In this document: in pieces, positions 1 through 7,098 of the stretch | Position numbering within the stretch: the stretch's first letter is position 1 | Layout of the letters: each line of letters opens with the position of its first letter | Assembly (NCBI GenBank): GCA_016190545.1 | Contig: JACPQI010000010.1 | Coordinates: 1-19,978 of the forward strand | DNA from: Chloroflexota bacterium | Lineage (GTDB): Bacteria > Chloroflexota > Dehalococcoidia > SHYB01 > JACPQI01 | Direction: 5' to 3' | Length of the DNA: 19,978 nt | Made by a program: the position numbers and the translations under genes | Notes under the pieces: generated by a model | Database searches by the model: none | Seen by the model: the letters and a program-made list of their open reading frames with translations, nothing else | What the model was told of the DNA's origin: nothing

Positions 1-130
1 CGGTGAACTCAGGGTAAACTCCGCGAAGGGTCTGAGGAGGCAGGGGTCGTTTGGTAAGCCACCCCACTTTACATTCCTCGTCCTCTCTAATGGAACAACT
101 CAAGCATGGCATTTTGGTGCGAAGCCGCTC

Positions 131-168
131 AACTGGAAAAGGGAGCGGCCCGCCGATGGCGGGCCGCT
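131..168 (-). terminator. Hairpin terminator after rpsI
   Basis: An 11-bp perfect inverted repeat (144-154 paired with 158-168) with a 3-base loop begins 8 bases after the rpsI stop. Read on the minus strand the GC-rich stem is followed by CCC and then a run of only four T (about 137-140). This looks like an intrinsic terminator with a weak U-tract for the whole minus-strand operon. The strong stem and its placement right after the last gene support the call; the short T-run leaves room for partial read-through or for a role in mRNA 3'-end stability. Confidence 0.75.
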
Positions 169-176
169 GTTCCTGA

Positions 177-575
177 CTAGCGCTTGGTGTACTGGGGCGC
201 TTTGCGCGCTCGCTTGAGGCCGTACTTCTTGCGCTCCTTGACCCTGGGGTCGCGGGTGAGGAGCCCGGCCTTGCGTAAGGCGGGCCGGAGCTGCTGGTCC
301 ATCACCACCAGGGCGCGGGCGAGGCCGTGGCGCACGGCGTCGGCCTGGCCGGCAATGCCGCCGCCCACCACCTTCACCATGGCGTTGACCTTGTTGGCGT
401 TGCCTGTCACCGTGAGCGGCTCCTGGATACGGTGCTGCAACCGGATCACCGGGAACCGCTCCTCATAGGGCTTGCCGTCCACGATGATGTTGCCGCTGCC
501 CGTGGTGAGGCGGACCTGGGCGATGGCGCTCTTGCGCCGCCCGACGGCGAAGTAATAGTGCTGCTGGGTGGTCAT
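177..575 (-). CDS. rpsI: 30S ribosomal protein S9 (uS9)
   Basis: S9 is a small-subunit head protein whose C-terminal tail reaches the P-site tRNA. The 132-residue product is full length for the family. Near the N-terminus it has the family motif YYFAVGRRKSAIAQVRL, in the middle the GGGIAGQADAVRHGLARAL segment, and it ends with the basic tail and the typical terminal KAPQYTKR. The ATG start lies 3 bases after the rplM stop, so the two genes are almost certainly translated together, as in the widespread rplM-rpsI pair. It is the last gene of the operon, and a hairpin follows its stop. Confidence 0.98.
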   Translation of the reverse strand: MTTQQHYYFAVGRRKSAIAQVRLTTGSGNIIVDGKPYEERFPVIRLQHRIQEPLTVTGNANKVNAMVKVVGGGIAGQADAVRHGLARALVVMDQQLRPALRKAGLLTRDPRVKERKKYGLKRARKAPQYTKR

Positions 576-578
576 AGA

Positions 579-1301
579 CTACTGGTCTCCTTTCGGGGCC
601 TCGCGACTGCCGGAGGCCTTGGGCGACTTGGCCTTGGCTGTTCTCCTGGCCCGGGGAGCGCCCTCGGCGGGCTTCTTCCTGGTGGCCTCCCTCTCCTCCA
701 GGGTCTTGACGCGGCGCCGCACGGGCCTGCCAGGGGGAGGGGTGGGAGAGGCGGCGGGGGCGGCGGCTGTCGCTGGAGCCGGGGCCGTCGCTGCGGCAGG
801 AGCGGCAACCGGGGCCGACTTCGCTTTGGAGAAACGGGCCTTGAGAGCGGCGGCCACTTCGCGTTGGGGCGGGATGCCGCCAGCAACCTGCGACTGGTGG
901 GGGTGGTCGGCGCCGGGGTAGACCTTGAGACGCTGCAAGAGCATGTACCCAAGGGGGCCGCGGGGCAGCATGCCCTTCACCGCCCGCTCGATGATGCGTT
1001 CGGGGTGAGTGGCGACCATCTGCTCGAAGGTGCGCTCCCGCAGACCGCCCGGGTAACCGGTGAACCAGCGGTACTTCTTGTCCTGGGCCTTCTTGCCCGT
1101 CACCCGGACCTTGGCGGCGTTGATCACCACTACGTAGTCGCCTACGCCGAGATGGGGCGAAAAGACGGGCTTGTCCTTGCCGCGCAGGACCTGGGCGATC
1201 TGGGAGGCAAGACGACCGGGGGCCTGGCCCGCGGCGTCGATGACCCGCCACTTCAGGGGCACCGCTCCTGGTTTGGTGCTGTATGTTCGAATGGTCTTCA
1301 T
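579..1301 (-). CDS. rplM: 50S ribosomal protein L13 (uL13) with long C-terminal extension
   Basis: L13 is an early-assembling large-subunit protein that binds 23S rRNA. Residues 1 to about 138 match the whole family (about 142 residues in E. coli): KWRVIDAAGQAPGRLAS near the N-terminus, GDYVVVINAAKVRVTGKK in the middle, and RAVKGMLPRGPLG before the end of the core. Residues 139-240 form an extra tail, first an Ala/Pro-rich stretch (about 163-190) and then an Arg/Lys-rich one (about 191-240), with no domain I recognise. The ATG start lies one base after the truA stop and rpsI follows after 3 bases. The core is certain; the role of the tail is unknown. Confidence 0.97.
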   Translation of the reverse strand: MKTIRTYSTKPGAVPLKWRVIDAAGQAPGRLASQIAQVLRGKDKPVFSPHLGVGDYVVVINAAKVRVTGKKAQDKKYRWFTGYPGGLRERTFEQMVATHPERIIERAVKGMLPRGPLGYMLLQRLKVYPGADHPHQSQVAGGIPPQREVAAALKARFSKAKSAPVAAPAAATAPAPATAAAPAASPTPPPGRPVRRRVKTLEEREATRKKPAEGAPRARRTAKAKSPKASGSREAPKGDQ

Positions 1302-1302
1302 G

Positions 1303-2055
1303 CTACTCCGCCTGCAAAGAAACGTTGCTGTATGTTACTCGCATCAAATAGAGCCCGTGGGCCGGCGCGCACGGCCCTGCGCTGGCGGGCTTGCGCCCCA
1401 CCGCCCTCTTTCGGAACTCGCGTAACGTCATTGCGCTCTGTCCAACCTCCAGAAGGGTCCCTACCATCCGCCGTATTTGCTGAGGCAGGAAGGCGTTCCC
1501 CTCCACGGTGAAGAAGAGAAAACGGCCCTGCCGCCGGACGCGGAACCGGTACACCGTCCGCACAGCGCTCTTCCGCGCTCCTTCCAGCGGGCCCGCAAAG
1601 GGAGCGAAATCGCGCTCCCCCACCAACAGGGCGGCGGCCGCCTCCATCTTATCGAGGTCAAAAGGCCCCGGCGCCTGGTAGGCCAGGTGACGCAGGAGAG
1701 CGGTCGGCGACCGCTGCTCCAACACCACGTAGCGGTACTCGCGGCTGCGGGCGCTGCGCCGGGCGTGGAAGCTCCAGAGCATGTCCTGGGCGGCCAGCAC
1801 CCGGATATCTTCCGGCAGGAAGTAGTTCAGTCCCGTGACGAAGGTCAAGACCGGGTGGCCGAACCGGGTGGCGAAGCTCACCACTTGTCCCTTGGCATGT
1901 GCTCCAGCGTCCGTCCTGCTGGCGCCGGCGATGCGAATGCGCTCGCCGGTGAGCCGGGCCAAGGCTTCCTGCACCGCGCCCTGCACTGTGGGCCTCCCCC
2001 GCTGCACCTGGAACCCGGCATAGCGAGTGCCCTGGTACTCCAGGAGCAGGGCCAG
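1303..2055 (-). CDS. truA: tRNA pseudouridine(38-40) synthase TruA, start uncertain
   Basis: TruA converts uridines 38-40 of the tRNA anticodon arm to pseudouridine. The catalytic motif SRTDAGAHAKGQVVSF is present, with the nucleophile Asp at about residue 49 from 2055; later come FHARRSARSREYRY and the C-terminal GNAFLPQQIRRMVGTLLEVG. The first canonical start in frame is a GTG at 2007, but the conserved N-terminal strand (LLLEYQGTRYAGFQ) lies upstream of it in the same frame. That frame is open back to a TAA at 2101-2103 and holds no ATG, GTG or TTG between 2100 and 2008. A strong purine-rich Shine-Dalgarno-like run lies at 2088-2100. I place the start provisionally at a CTG (2055); the function is sure, the start is not. 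Confidence 0.9.
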   Translation of the reverse strand: MALLLEYQGTRYAGFQVQRGRPTVQGAVQEALARLTGERIRIAGASRTDAGAHAKGQVVSFATRFGHPVLTFVTGLNYFLPEDIRVLAAQDMLWSFHARRSARSREYRYVVLEQRSPTALLRHLAYQAPGPFDLDKMEAAAALLVGERDFAPFAGPLEGARKSAVRTVYRFRVRRQGRFLFFTVEGNAFLPQQIRRMVGTLLEVGQSAMTLREFRKRAVGRKPASAGPCAPAHGLYLMRVTYSNVSLQAE

Positions 2056-2108
2056 CCTGCGAGGGCTAGGGGCCGTATGGACTTGCGCTTCCTCCTCTCC
2101 TTATCGGA

Positions 2109-2465
2109 CTATTCTTTCAGCAGCTCGATCTGGGCCAGGGGCGCCGCGTCGCCGGACCGGACCCCAACCAGGACCATCCTGGTGTAACCGCCGGGGCGCT
2201 GGGCGTAGCGCGGTCCCAGCTCCGTGAAGAGCTTGCGCACAACAGCAGCCTCCGTGATGAAGCGGCCGGCCTCGCGCCGGGCGGGCAGGCTGTTCTGCTT
2301 GCCCAGGGTGATCATCTTCTCAGCAAAGCCGCGGATTTCCTTGGCCTTAGCTTGTGTCGTCACCATCTTCTCGTTCTTGAGCAGGTCGGTGACCATAGTG
2401 CGGTAGAGCATCTGCCGCGGGCCGGTGGCCCGGCTGAACTTGCGTCCTGCAACCTTGTGTCTCAT
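2109..2465 (-). CDS. rplQ: 50S ribosomal protein L17 (bL17)
   Basis: L17 sits near the exit of the large-subunit peptide tunnel. The 118-residue product is full length and has the family N-terminus MRHKVAGRKFSR followed by the RTMVTDLLKNEKMVTTQAKAKE segment, and near the end the GGYTRMVLVGVRSGDAAP motif. It starts 24 bases after the rpoA stop, the usual final position of the alpha cluster. The truA reading frame opens directly downstream. Confidence 0.98.
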   Translation of the reverse strand: MRHKVAGRKFSRATGPRQMLYRTMVTDLLKNEKMVTTQAKAKEIRGFAEKMITLGKQNSLPARREAGRFITEAAVVRKLFTELGPRYAQRPGGYTRMVLVGVRSGDAAPLAQIELLKE

Positions 2466-2489
2466 GGTCTGTACGTCCTTCGGGCAGGG

Positions 2490-3542
2490 CTAGTCGCCCT
2501 TGGCCGCGAGTTGATCCTTGAGGGCGGCCAGGTCCGCCAGGCTCTTCTTCACCCCGGCCTTAGGCTCCTTGTCCTCGTCTTCCTCCTCAAGGGGCTTCGC
2601 CAGGTCCTCCGGCAGCTCGGCGAGGAGGCCCATGCTATGTAATATCTGATAGAGCTCGCGGAGCGACTTTTCACCGAAGTTGCGAATGGTCAGCAACTCT
2701 TCCCTGGTCTTCTCCATCACCTCGCCCACCTTGTTGATGTTGCTGCGCTTGAGACAGTTAAGAGTGCGGGCAGAGAGGCTGAGCTTCTCGATGGGCATGT
2801 TGTACTGTTCGGCGGGGATGGTATGGGCCAGCGGTTGTTTTTCCGGACCCGCCTCAATGGTCTTGCCGATGGCGCAGAACAGGAAGAACTGGTCCACCAG
2901 GATCTGAGCGGCCTGGCGCATCGCCTCTGTAGGCGAAACGCTGCCGTCCGTCCACACCTCCAAAACGAGCTTGTCATAGTCGGTCCGCTGCTCGACGCGG
3001 GTGCGCTCCACACTGAAGTTCACCTTGGAGATGGGAGAGAAAATGGCGTCCACCGGCAGGGTGCCGATGGGCAGGCCATCTTTATGGGAAGCGGGCTCAT
3101 AGCCCTTGCCACGCTCCACCTGCAATTCCACGGAGAACTTGGCGTCCTGGTTGCTGTTGAGGGTGGCCAGGTAGAGCTCCGGGTTGACGATTTCGTAGTC
3201 CGGCGAGGGCTGAATATCGGAGGCGGTGACCACGCCTTCGCCCTGGATCTCGATGCGCAGGGTGGCGGGACGCTCCGACTTGGGCCGCAGCCGGATGTTC
3301 TTGACGTTGAGCAGGAACTCGATGATGTCTTCCTTCAGGAAGGACAGGGTGGAGTACTCGTGCTGCACTCCCTCGATGCGCACCCAGGTGACAGCCGCCC
3401 CCGGCAGGGAGCCAAGCAGCACCCTGCGCAGGGAGTTGCCCAGGGTCACGCCGAAGCCCGGCTCAAGCGGCTCCGCCACGAACCTCCCGTAGGTCTCCGT
3501 CTGCTCCACACACTCGATTTGCGGTTTAATGGTTGTAATCAA
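2490..3542 (-). CDS. rpoA: DNA-directed RNA polymerase alpha subunit
   Basis: The alpha subunit dimerises to seed RNA polymerase assembly and contacts promoters and activators. The N-terminal domain (about residues 1-230) shows GNSLRRVLLGSLPGAAVT and later TDGSVSPTEAMRQAAQIL. The C-terminal domain (about 255-315) shows LSLSARTLNCLKRSNINKVG, including the Arg equivalent to the DNA-contacting R265 of E. coli, and RNFGEKSLREL. A charged tail of about 38 residues follows. I chose the TTG at 3542 because GGGGAGG (3552-3558) lies 9 bases upstream at ideal spacing; the GTG at 3560 would overlap that site and add six residues. From TTG the protein has 350 residues. It lies between rpsD and rplQ as in the standard alpha operon. 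Confidence 0.96.
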   Translation of the reverse strand: MITTIKPQIECVEQTETYGRFVAEPLEPGFGVTLGNSLRRVLLGSLPGAAVTWVRIEGVQHEYSTLSFLKEDIIEFLLNVKNIRLRPKSERPATLRIEIQGEGVVTASDIQPSPDYEIVNPELYLATLNSNQDAKFSVELQVERGKGYEPASHKDGLPIGTLPVDAIFSPISKVNFSVERTRVEQRTDYDKLVLEVWTDGSVSPTEAMRQAAQILVDQFFLFCAIGKTIEAGPEKQPLAHTIPAEQYNMPIEKLSLSARTLNCLKRSNINKVGEVMEKTREELLTIRNFGEKSLRELYQILHSMGLLAELPEDLAKPLEEEDEDKEPKAGVKKSLADLAALKDQLAAKGD

Positions 3543-3551
3543 GAAGAATCG

Positions 3552-3558
3552 CCTCCCC
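3552..3558 (-). promoter_or_regulatory. Ribosome binding site deciding the rpoA TTG start
   Basis: On the minus strand this reads GGGGAGG, a strong Shine-Dalgarno match, with 9 bases to a TTG at 3542-3540. The only alternative upstream start, a GTG at 3560, overlaps this motif and has no site of its own that I can see. Confidence 0.7.
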
Positions 3559-3573
3559 ACACAGGGTCTTCAT

Positions 3574-4203
3574 CTACCTGGAGTAGTACTCTACGATCAG
3601 ACGGTCGTCGATGCGGGTGTCGCTGTCTTCCGGCTTGGGCAGGGAGATGACCTTCCCGCTGACAGTGGCCGGGTCTTGGGAGAGCCAGGCCGGGATAGCC
3701 CGCTTGCCCACCTCTTTCTGGCGCGCCTCAAAGTATTTGCTCTTGAGGCTGTTGGCCCGCCAGCCGATGGCATCGCCCACCTTGACCAGGGCGGAGGCTG
3801 ACGTAGTGACCCTGCCATTCAGGGCGATATGACCGTGGTTAATGATTTGCCTGGCCTGGACGCGGGAGTCCGCCATGCCCAAACGATAGACGGCGTTGTC
3901 CAGGCGCCGCTCCAAGAGCTGGAGCAGGTACTGGCCGGTGACGCCGGGCTTGCGAGCGGCTTCGGCGAAGTAGCGCCGGGTCTGTTTCTCCAACAGGCCG
4001 TAGATCCACTTGGCCTTCTGCTTTTCTCGAAGGCGCACAGCGTACTCGGAGAGCTTGGGGCGGCGCCGGGAGACGGTCTTGCCGGGCGGCGTGGAGCGCC
4101 GCTCAACGGCGCACTTGGGCGTGAAGCACCGGTCTCCTTTGAGGAAGAGCTTCTCGCCGCTCCGGCGGCACAGTCTGCATACTCCATCACTATATCGGGC
4201 CAT
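3574..4203 (-). CDS. rpsD: 30S ribosomal protein S4 (uS4), zinc-binding form
   Basis: S4 is a primary 16S rRNA binder that starts 30S assembly, and in E. coli it represses its own alpha operon. The 209-residue product is full length. Cys9, Cys12, Cys26 and Cys31 form the zinc-binding N-terminal knuckle of the C+ type. The S4 RNA-binding domain begins near ERRLDNAVYRLGMADSRVQARQ (about residue 92 onward) with the INHGHIALNGR motif. It lies between rpsK (21 bases upstream) and rpoA. Whether it autoregulates here cannot be judged from the sequence. Confidence 0.98.
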   Translation of the reverse strand: MARYSDGVCRLCRRSGEKLFLKGDRCFTPKCAVERRSTPPGKTVSRRRPKLSEYAVRLREKQKAKWIYGLLEKQTRRYFAEAARKPGVTGQYLLQLLERRLDNAVYRLGMADSRVQARQIINHGHIALNGRVTTSASALVKVGDAIGWRANSLKSKYFEARQKEVGKRAIPAWLSQDPATVSGKVISLPKPEDSDTRIDDRLIVEYYSR

Positions 4204-4224
4204 AAAAGTCCTGTCCTCTCTGCT

Positions 4225-4608
4225 TTACACGCGGCGCCGCTTGGGAGGGCGGCAACCGTTGTGCGGGATGGGCGTCACATCGCGGATGCTTGAAATCTGT
4301 AGACCGGCGGCGGCCAGGGCGCGGATAGCGGTCTCCCGGCCCGTGCCGGTACCCTTCACGTAGACCTCCACCTGGCGCAAGCCCAGGTCCATGGCCTTGC
4401 GGGCCGCCGTCTCCGCCGCCCGCTGGCCGGCGAAGGCCGTCCCTTTGCGGGAGCCCTTGAAGCCGTTGGCTCCGGAGCTGCTTGCCGAGACCACGTTGCC
4501 CTGGCGGTCCGTCATGGTCACCAGAGTGTTGTTGAAGGTGGCCTGAATATAGACCCGACCTTGGACAACGTGTTTTCGTTCTCGTTTCTTGCCTTTGGGT
4601 TTCGCCAT
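4225..4608 (-). CDS. rpsK: 30S ribosomal protein S11 (uS11)
   Basis: S11 forms part of the small-subunit platform and the mRNA exit region. The 127-residue product is complete: a basic N-terminus ([11 protein letters not shown]), [20 protein letters not shown], the [18 protein letters not shown] segment, and the C-terminal [21 protein letters not shown] end that is nearly invariant in bacteria. The ATG start lies 35 bases after the rpsM stop, in normal alpha-cluster order. Confidence 0.98.
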   Translation of the reverse strand: MAKPKGKKRERKHVVQGRVYIQATFNNTLVTMTDRQGNVVSASSSGANGFKGSRKGTAFAGQRAAETAARKAMDLGLRQVEVYVKGTGTGRETAIRALAAAGLQISSIRDVTPIPHNGCRPPKRRRV

Positions 4609-4643
4609 AGCTCCTACTTTCCTCGGCGCCTGCCAGTCTTTCC

Positions 4644-5027
4644 TTACTTCTTGGCCACGGCCTTGCGCCTGCCAGCCACGGTCTTGCGGGAGCCGCGCTT
4701 GGTGCGGGCGTTGGTCCGCGTGCGCTGGCCCCTGACGGGCAGTCCCTTGACGTGCCGCAGCCCCCGGAAGCTCCGGATTTCAATAAGACGGCGGACATTA
4801 AGCTGGTTCTCCCGGCGCAGGTCTGCCTCCACCTTGTAGTTCTTATCGATGATTTCCCGGATGCGGTTCACTTCCTCTTCCTTCAACTCCCCGAGCTTGG
4901 GGTTGCCCTGGATACCAGCCTGTTGGACTACTTTGACCGCCAGGGCAGGCCCAACGCCGTGAACATAGCGCAGGGCCACATGCACTCGCTTGTTGTTTGG
5001 GACCTCTATACCTGCGATACGTGCCAC
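4644..5027 (-). CDS. rpsM: 30S ribosomal protein S13 (uS13), GTG start
   Basis: S13 sits in the 30S head, contacts the P-site tRNA and forms intersubunit bridges. From a GTG at 5027 the product has 127 residues and begins with the family N-terminus (M/V)[14 protein letters not shown]. It continues with [13 protein letters not shown] and ends with the tRNA-contacting [23 protein letters not shown] tail plus extra basic residues (here [20 protein letters not shown]). The frame is open further upstream to 5132, but that part overlaps rpmJ and is not S13-like. GGAGGAAAGGAG at 5033-5044 with 5-base spacing supports the GTG. Confidence 0.97.
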   Translation of the reverse strand: MARIAGIEVPNNKRVHVALRYVHGVGPALAVKVVQQAGIQGNPKLGELKEEEVNRIREIIDKNYKVEADLRRENQLNVRRLIEIRSFRGLRHVKGLPVRGQRTRTNARTKRGSRKTVAGRRKAVAKK

Positions 5028-5032
5028 GGTGG

Positions 5033-5044
5033 CTCCTTTCCTCC
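5033..5044 (-). promoter_or_regulatory. Ribosome binding site deciding the rpsM GTG start
   Basis: The minus strand reads GGAGGAAAGGAG, two tandem Shine-Dalgarno-like motifs, the nearer one 5 bases from the GTG at 5027-5025. It lies in the short rpmJ-rpsM gap and rules out the longer upstream reading. Confidence 0.75.
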
Positions 5045-5056
5045 AGACCTTCCAGC

Positions 5057-5170
5057 CTAACCTTGCCGCTGCTTGTGCTTGGGGTTCTCGCAAATGACGC
5101 GTATCACGCCCTTGCGGCGCACCAGCTTGCACTTCTCGCAGCGCTTCCGTATTGACGCAACAACCTTCAT
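5057..5170 (-). CDS. rpmJ: 50S ribosomal protein L36 (bL36), zinc-binding
   Basis: L36 is the smallest large-subunit protein and stabilises a 23S rRNA junction through a zinc ribbon. I translated this 37-residue product by hand from the ATG at 5170 to the TAG at 5057-5059. It begins [20 protein letters not shown] and ends [12 protein letters not shown]. Cys11, Cys14, Cys27 and His32 are the zinc ligands of the C+ form. It sits between infA (23 bases upstream) and rpsM (29 bases downstream), the standard position. Confidence 0.97.
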   Translation of the reverse strand: MKVVASIRKRCEKCKLVRRKGVIRVICENPKHKQRQG

Positions 5171-5193
5171 GGCAGTTAGTCCTCTGTTCTTGG

Positions 5194-5412
5194 TTACTTG
5201 AAGCGGTAGGTGATGCGGCCCCTGGTCAGGTCATAGGGGGATAACTCCACCAGCACCCTGTCCCCCGTCAGAATTTTGATGAAGTGAGTCCGCATTCTGC
5301 CTGAGACATGCGCTAGGACCACATGGTCGTTGGCCAACTTCACCCGAAACATGGCGTTGGGCAACGACTCGATAACGGCCCCTTCGACTTCAATTGTCTC
5401 CTTTTTTGACAT
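5194..5412 (-). CDS. infA: Translation initiation factor IF-1
   Basis: IF-1 binds the ribosomal A site during initiation. The 72-residue product is exactly the family length and is a single S1-like OB-fold: [19 protein letters not shown], then [20 protein letters not shown], ending [13 protein letters not shown]. Its ATG starts 15 bases after the map stop. The order adk-map-infA-rpmJ-rpsM is a widely conserved bacterial arrangement. Confidence 0.98.
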   Translation of the reverse strand: MSKKETIEVEGAVIESLPNAMFRVKLANDHVVLAHVSGRMRTHFIKILTGDRVLVELSPYDLTRGRITYRFK

Positions 5413-5427
5413 AGTCCCGCAGCTCGT

Positions 5428-6198
5428 CTAGAGCTGGGTTATTACCTCCACTTCGCCCTTTGTTATGATGATGGTGTGCTCAAAATGGGCAGAAAGACTC
5501 ATATCCTCGGTGACCACTGTCCAACGGTCGCCGAGGATCTTGGTCTTCCAACTGCCTACATTTACCATAGGTTCCAATGCCAGCGCAAGGCCTGTCTGGA
5601 GCAGAAGCCCCTTCCCGGGTTCGCCGTAGTTGGGCGCAGCCGGCTCTTCGTGGAGCAGCCGTCCGATGCCGTGACCTACGTACTCGCGCACCACGGAGAA
5701 GCCCGCCCGCTCCGCCACCTGCTGAATAGCATAGCCGATATCGCCCAGACGGTTGCCTGAGCGGGCGGCCCGAATGCCCGCCTCCAACGCCTCTCGCGTC
5801 GTATCGATGAGTTTCTGGGCCAGTTTGCCCACCGTCCCCACCGGCACCGTGATGGCGGCGTCGCCGTGAAAGCCTTCGACGATGGCGCCGCAGTCGATGC
5901 CCACGATGTCGCCTTCTTTGAGGAGGCGCGGCCCTGGAATGCCGTGGACGATCTCCTCGTTCACCGAGGTGCAGATGGTCCGGGGGTAGCCGCGGTAGCC
6001 CTTGAAGGACGGCGTCGCGCCCCGCTTGGTGATCTCCCGGTAGGCGATATCGTCCAACTGCCCGGTGGTGATGCCGGGACGGACGGCCTCCCGCAGGACA
6101 GCCAGAGTCTCCGCGACCACCCGACCGGCGCGCCGCATGACGGCGATCTCTTCCGGCGACTTGATGACGACGCCGGTTGGCTGAATCTGGACCTTCAT
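5428..6198 (-). CDS. map: Methionine aminopeptidase, type I
   Basis: This enzyme removes the initiator methionine from nascent proteins using a two-metal centre. The 256-residue product has all five metal ligands in family order: Asp102 and Asp113 (in GIDCGAIVEGFHGDAA), His176 (GHGIG), Glu209 (ALEPM) and Glu240 (HFEHTI), plus the substrate-side His85 (NEEIVHGIP). It has no N-terminal SH3-binding zinc finger, so it belongs to the short type Ia form. The start ATG overlaps the adk stop as ATGA (6195-6198), so translation is probably coupled. Confidence 0.97.
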   Translation of the reverse strand: MKVQIQPTGVVIKSPEEIAVMRRAGRVVAETLAVLREAVRPGITTGQLDDIAYREITKRGATPSFKGYRGYPRTICTSVNEEIVHGIPGPRLLKEGDIVGIDCGAIVEGFHGDAAITVPVGTVGKLAQKLIDTTREALEAGIRAARSGNRLGDIGYAIQQVAERAGFSVVREYVGHGIGRLLHEEPAAPNYGEPGKGLLLQTGLALALEPMVNVGSWKTKILGDRWTVVTEDMSLSAHFEHTIIITKGEVEVITQL

Positions 6199-6860
6199 TG
6201 CTTCGCGGCCACCTTCTTCCGCTGGAGGATGGCAGCTATGGCCTGAGTCACCTGCTCCACCTGGCCGGTTCCATCCACCTCCACCAGCTTGCCCTGTTTT
6301 CTGTAATAGTCTACAAGCGGCGCGGTCTGCTCATGGTAGACGTTGAGGCGCCGCCGCACCGTGACTTCTTTGTCGTCATCGCGTTGATAGAGCTCACCGC
6401 CACAGCGGTCGCACTTCCCGCTCACCGTCGGCGGCGCATTGACCAGATGATAGGGGGTCTGACAGGAGCGACATATCCATCGGCCAGCCAGCCGCCGCAC
6501 CAGCTCCTCATCCGGCACATTGACCAGGACGACGGCGGCCACCGCCGTCCTCTTCAGTTTCAGGGCTTCGTCCAGGGCTGCGGCCTGAACCAGGTTGCGC
6601 GGAAATCCATCGAACAGCACACCCGCGGCCGTGTCCGGGTCTGCCAGCCGCTCCATGACCATAGCAATGGTGACCTGGTCCGGCACCAGCGCTCCTTTGT
6701 CCATATAGGTCTTGGCCTGCTTGCCCAGAGGCGTCCCCTGGCTCAGGGCCTTGCGGAACAGGTCGCCTGTGGCCACGTGGGCCAGGCCCAGCCTCTGCGA
6801 GAGCAGGGCTGCCTGGGTCCCCTTGCCAGCGCCGGGCGGCCCCAGCAACACCACCTTCAT
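6195..6860 (-). CDS. adk: Adenylate kinase with zinc-type LID domain
   Basis: Adenylate kinase interconverts ATP plus AMP and two ADP. The 221-residue product has the P-loop GPPGAGKGT (residues 7-15), the AMP-site TGDLFR (31-36), DGFPRN (84-89), and a LID domain with Cys130, Cys133, Cys150 and Cys153 in two CxxC pairs, the zinc-binding long form. RRRLNVYHEQTAPL follows the LID. The ATG at 6860 follows GGGGAAAG closely. It stands between a small unrecognised gene and map, with which it shares an ATGA overlap. Confidence 0.98.
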   Translation of the reverse strand: MKVVLLGPPGAGKGTQAALLSQRLGLAHVATGDLFRKALSQGTPLGKQAKTYMDKGALVPDQVTIAMVMERLADPDTAAGVLFDGFPRNLVQAAALDEALKLKRTAVAAVVLVNVPDEELVRRLAGRWICRSCQTPYHLVNAPPTVSGKCDRCGGELYQRDDDKEVTVRRRLNVYHEQTAPLVDYYRKQGKLVEVDGTGQVEQVTQAIAAILQRKKVAAKQ

Positions 6861-6873
6861 TTGCTTTCCCCTT

Positions 6874-7098
6874 TTATTTGGATGGCCTCCAGTAGACCAC
6901 TAAAATCGAATACGTATATTCCATGACCGGCGGGTTGCCCCGCGCCAGACGGCTCTCCGTAGGAGTGATCTGCAGTACCCGGGCGTCTCCCAGGCCGGTG
7001 AGCCACTGGTTCAGGTCTCGCTCCAGCTTGTTCACGTCGCTCCCACTGAAGATGCGGGCGCGAATCTTCTCTGCCGGAATGATATCGATGGTGGGCAT
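6874..7098 (-). CDS. Small conserved-looking protein of unknown function, possibly Cse60-like
   Basis: This 74-residue product lies between secY (33-base gap) and adk (13-base gap), where standard spc operons have no gene. It begins MPTIDIIPAEKIRARIFSG, continues with a charged helix-like stretch (KLERDLNQWLTGL, about 24-36), a strand (ARVLQITPTES) and a C-terminal MEYTYSILVVYWRP strand. There is no signal peptide, membrane segment or cysteine. The layout, a short strand followed by a helix with LN.WL and a terminal Y(S/T)...VVY strand, recalls the small sporulation protein Cse60/DUF2758 family, but that is a weak impression from memory. It reads without interruption in the operon direction, with a modest GGGA upstream of the ATG, so I judge it a real gene. 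No function can be assigned. Confidence 0.75.
   Translation of the reverse strand: MPTIDIIPAEKIRARIFSGSDVNKLERDLNQWLTGLGDARVLQITPTESRLARGNPPVMEYTYSILVVYWRPSK

Noticed and set aside
1..130. Leftmost intergenic stretch with a possible plus-strand TTTACA (68-73) and TAATGG (88-93)
   Set aside because: The spacing is 14 bases, too short for a normal sigma-70 type promoter, and no gene follows on the plus strand. I see no RNA gene or repeat I can support here.
106..180. A 24-codon plus-strand frame overlapping the terminator
   Set aside because: It reads antisense through the hairpin and the last codons of rpsI, has no recognisable ribosome binding site and shows no family resemblance.
327..1511. 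Long plus-strand frame opposite rplM/rpsI, and similar long antisense frames opposite rpoA, secY, rplE and fusA
   Set aside because: These are typical by-products of GC-rich coding DNA. The minus-strand genes are unambiguous, and the antisense products are low-complexity with no domain I recognise.
5028..5132. Longer rpsM start inside rpmJ
   Set aside because: The extra residues are an out-of-frame reading of L36; the GTG at 5027 has a strong ribosome binding site and gives the correct S13 N-terminus.
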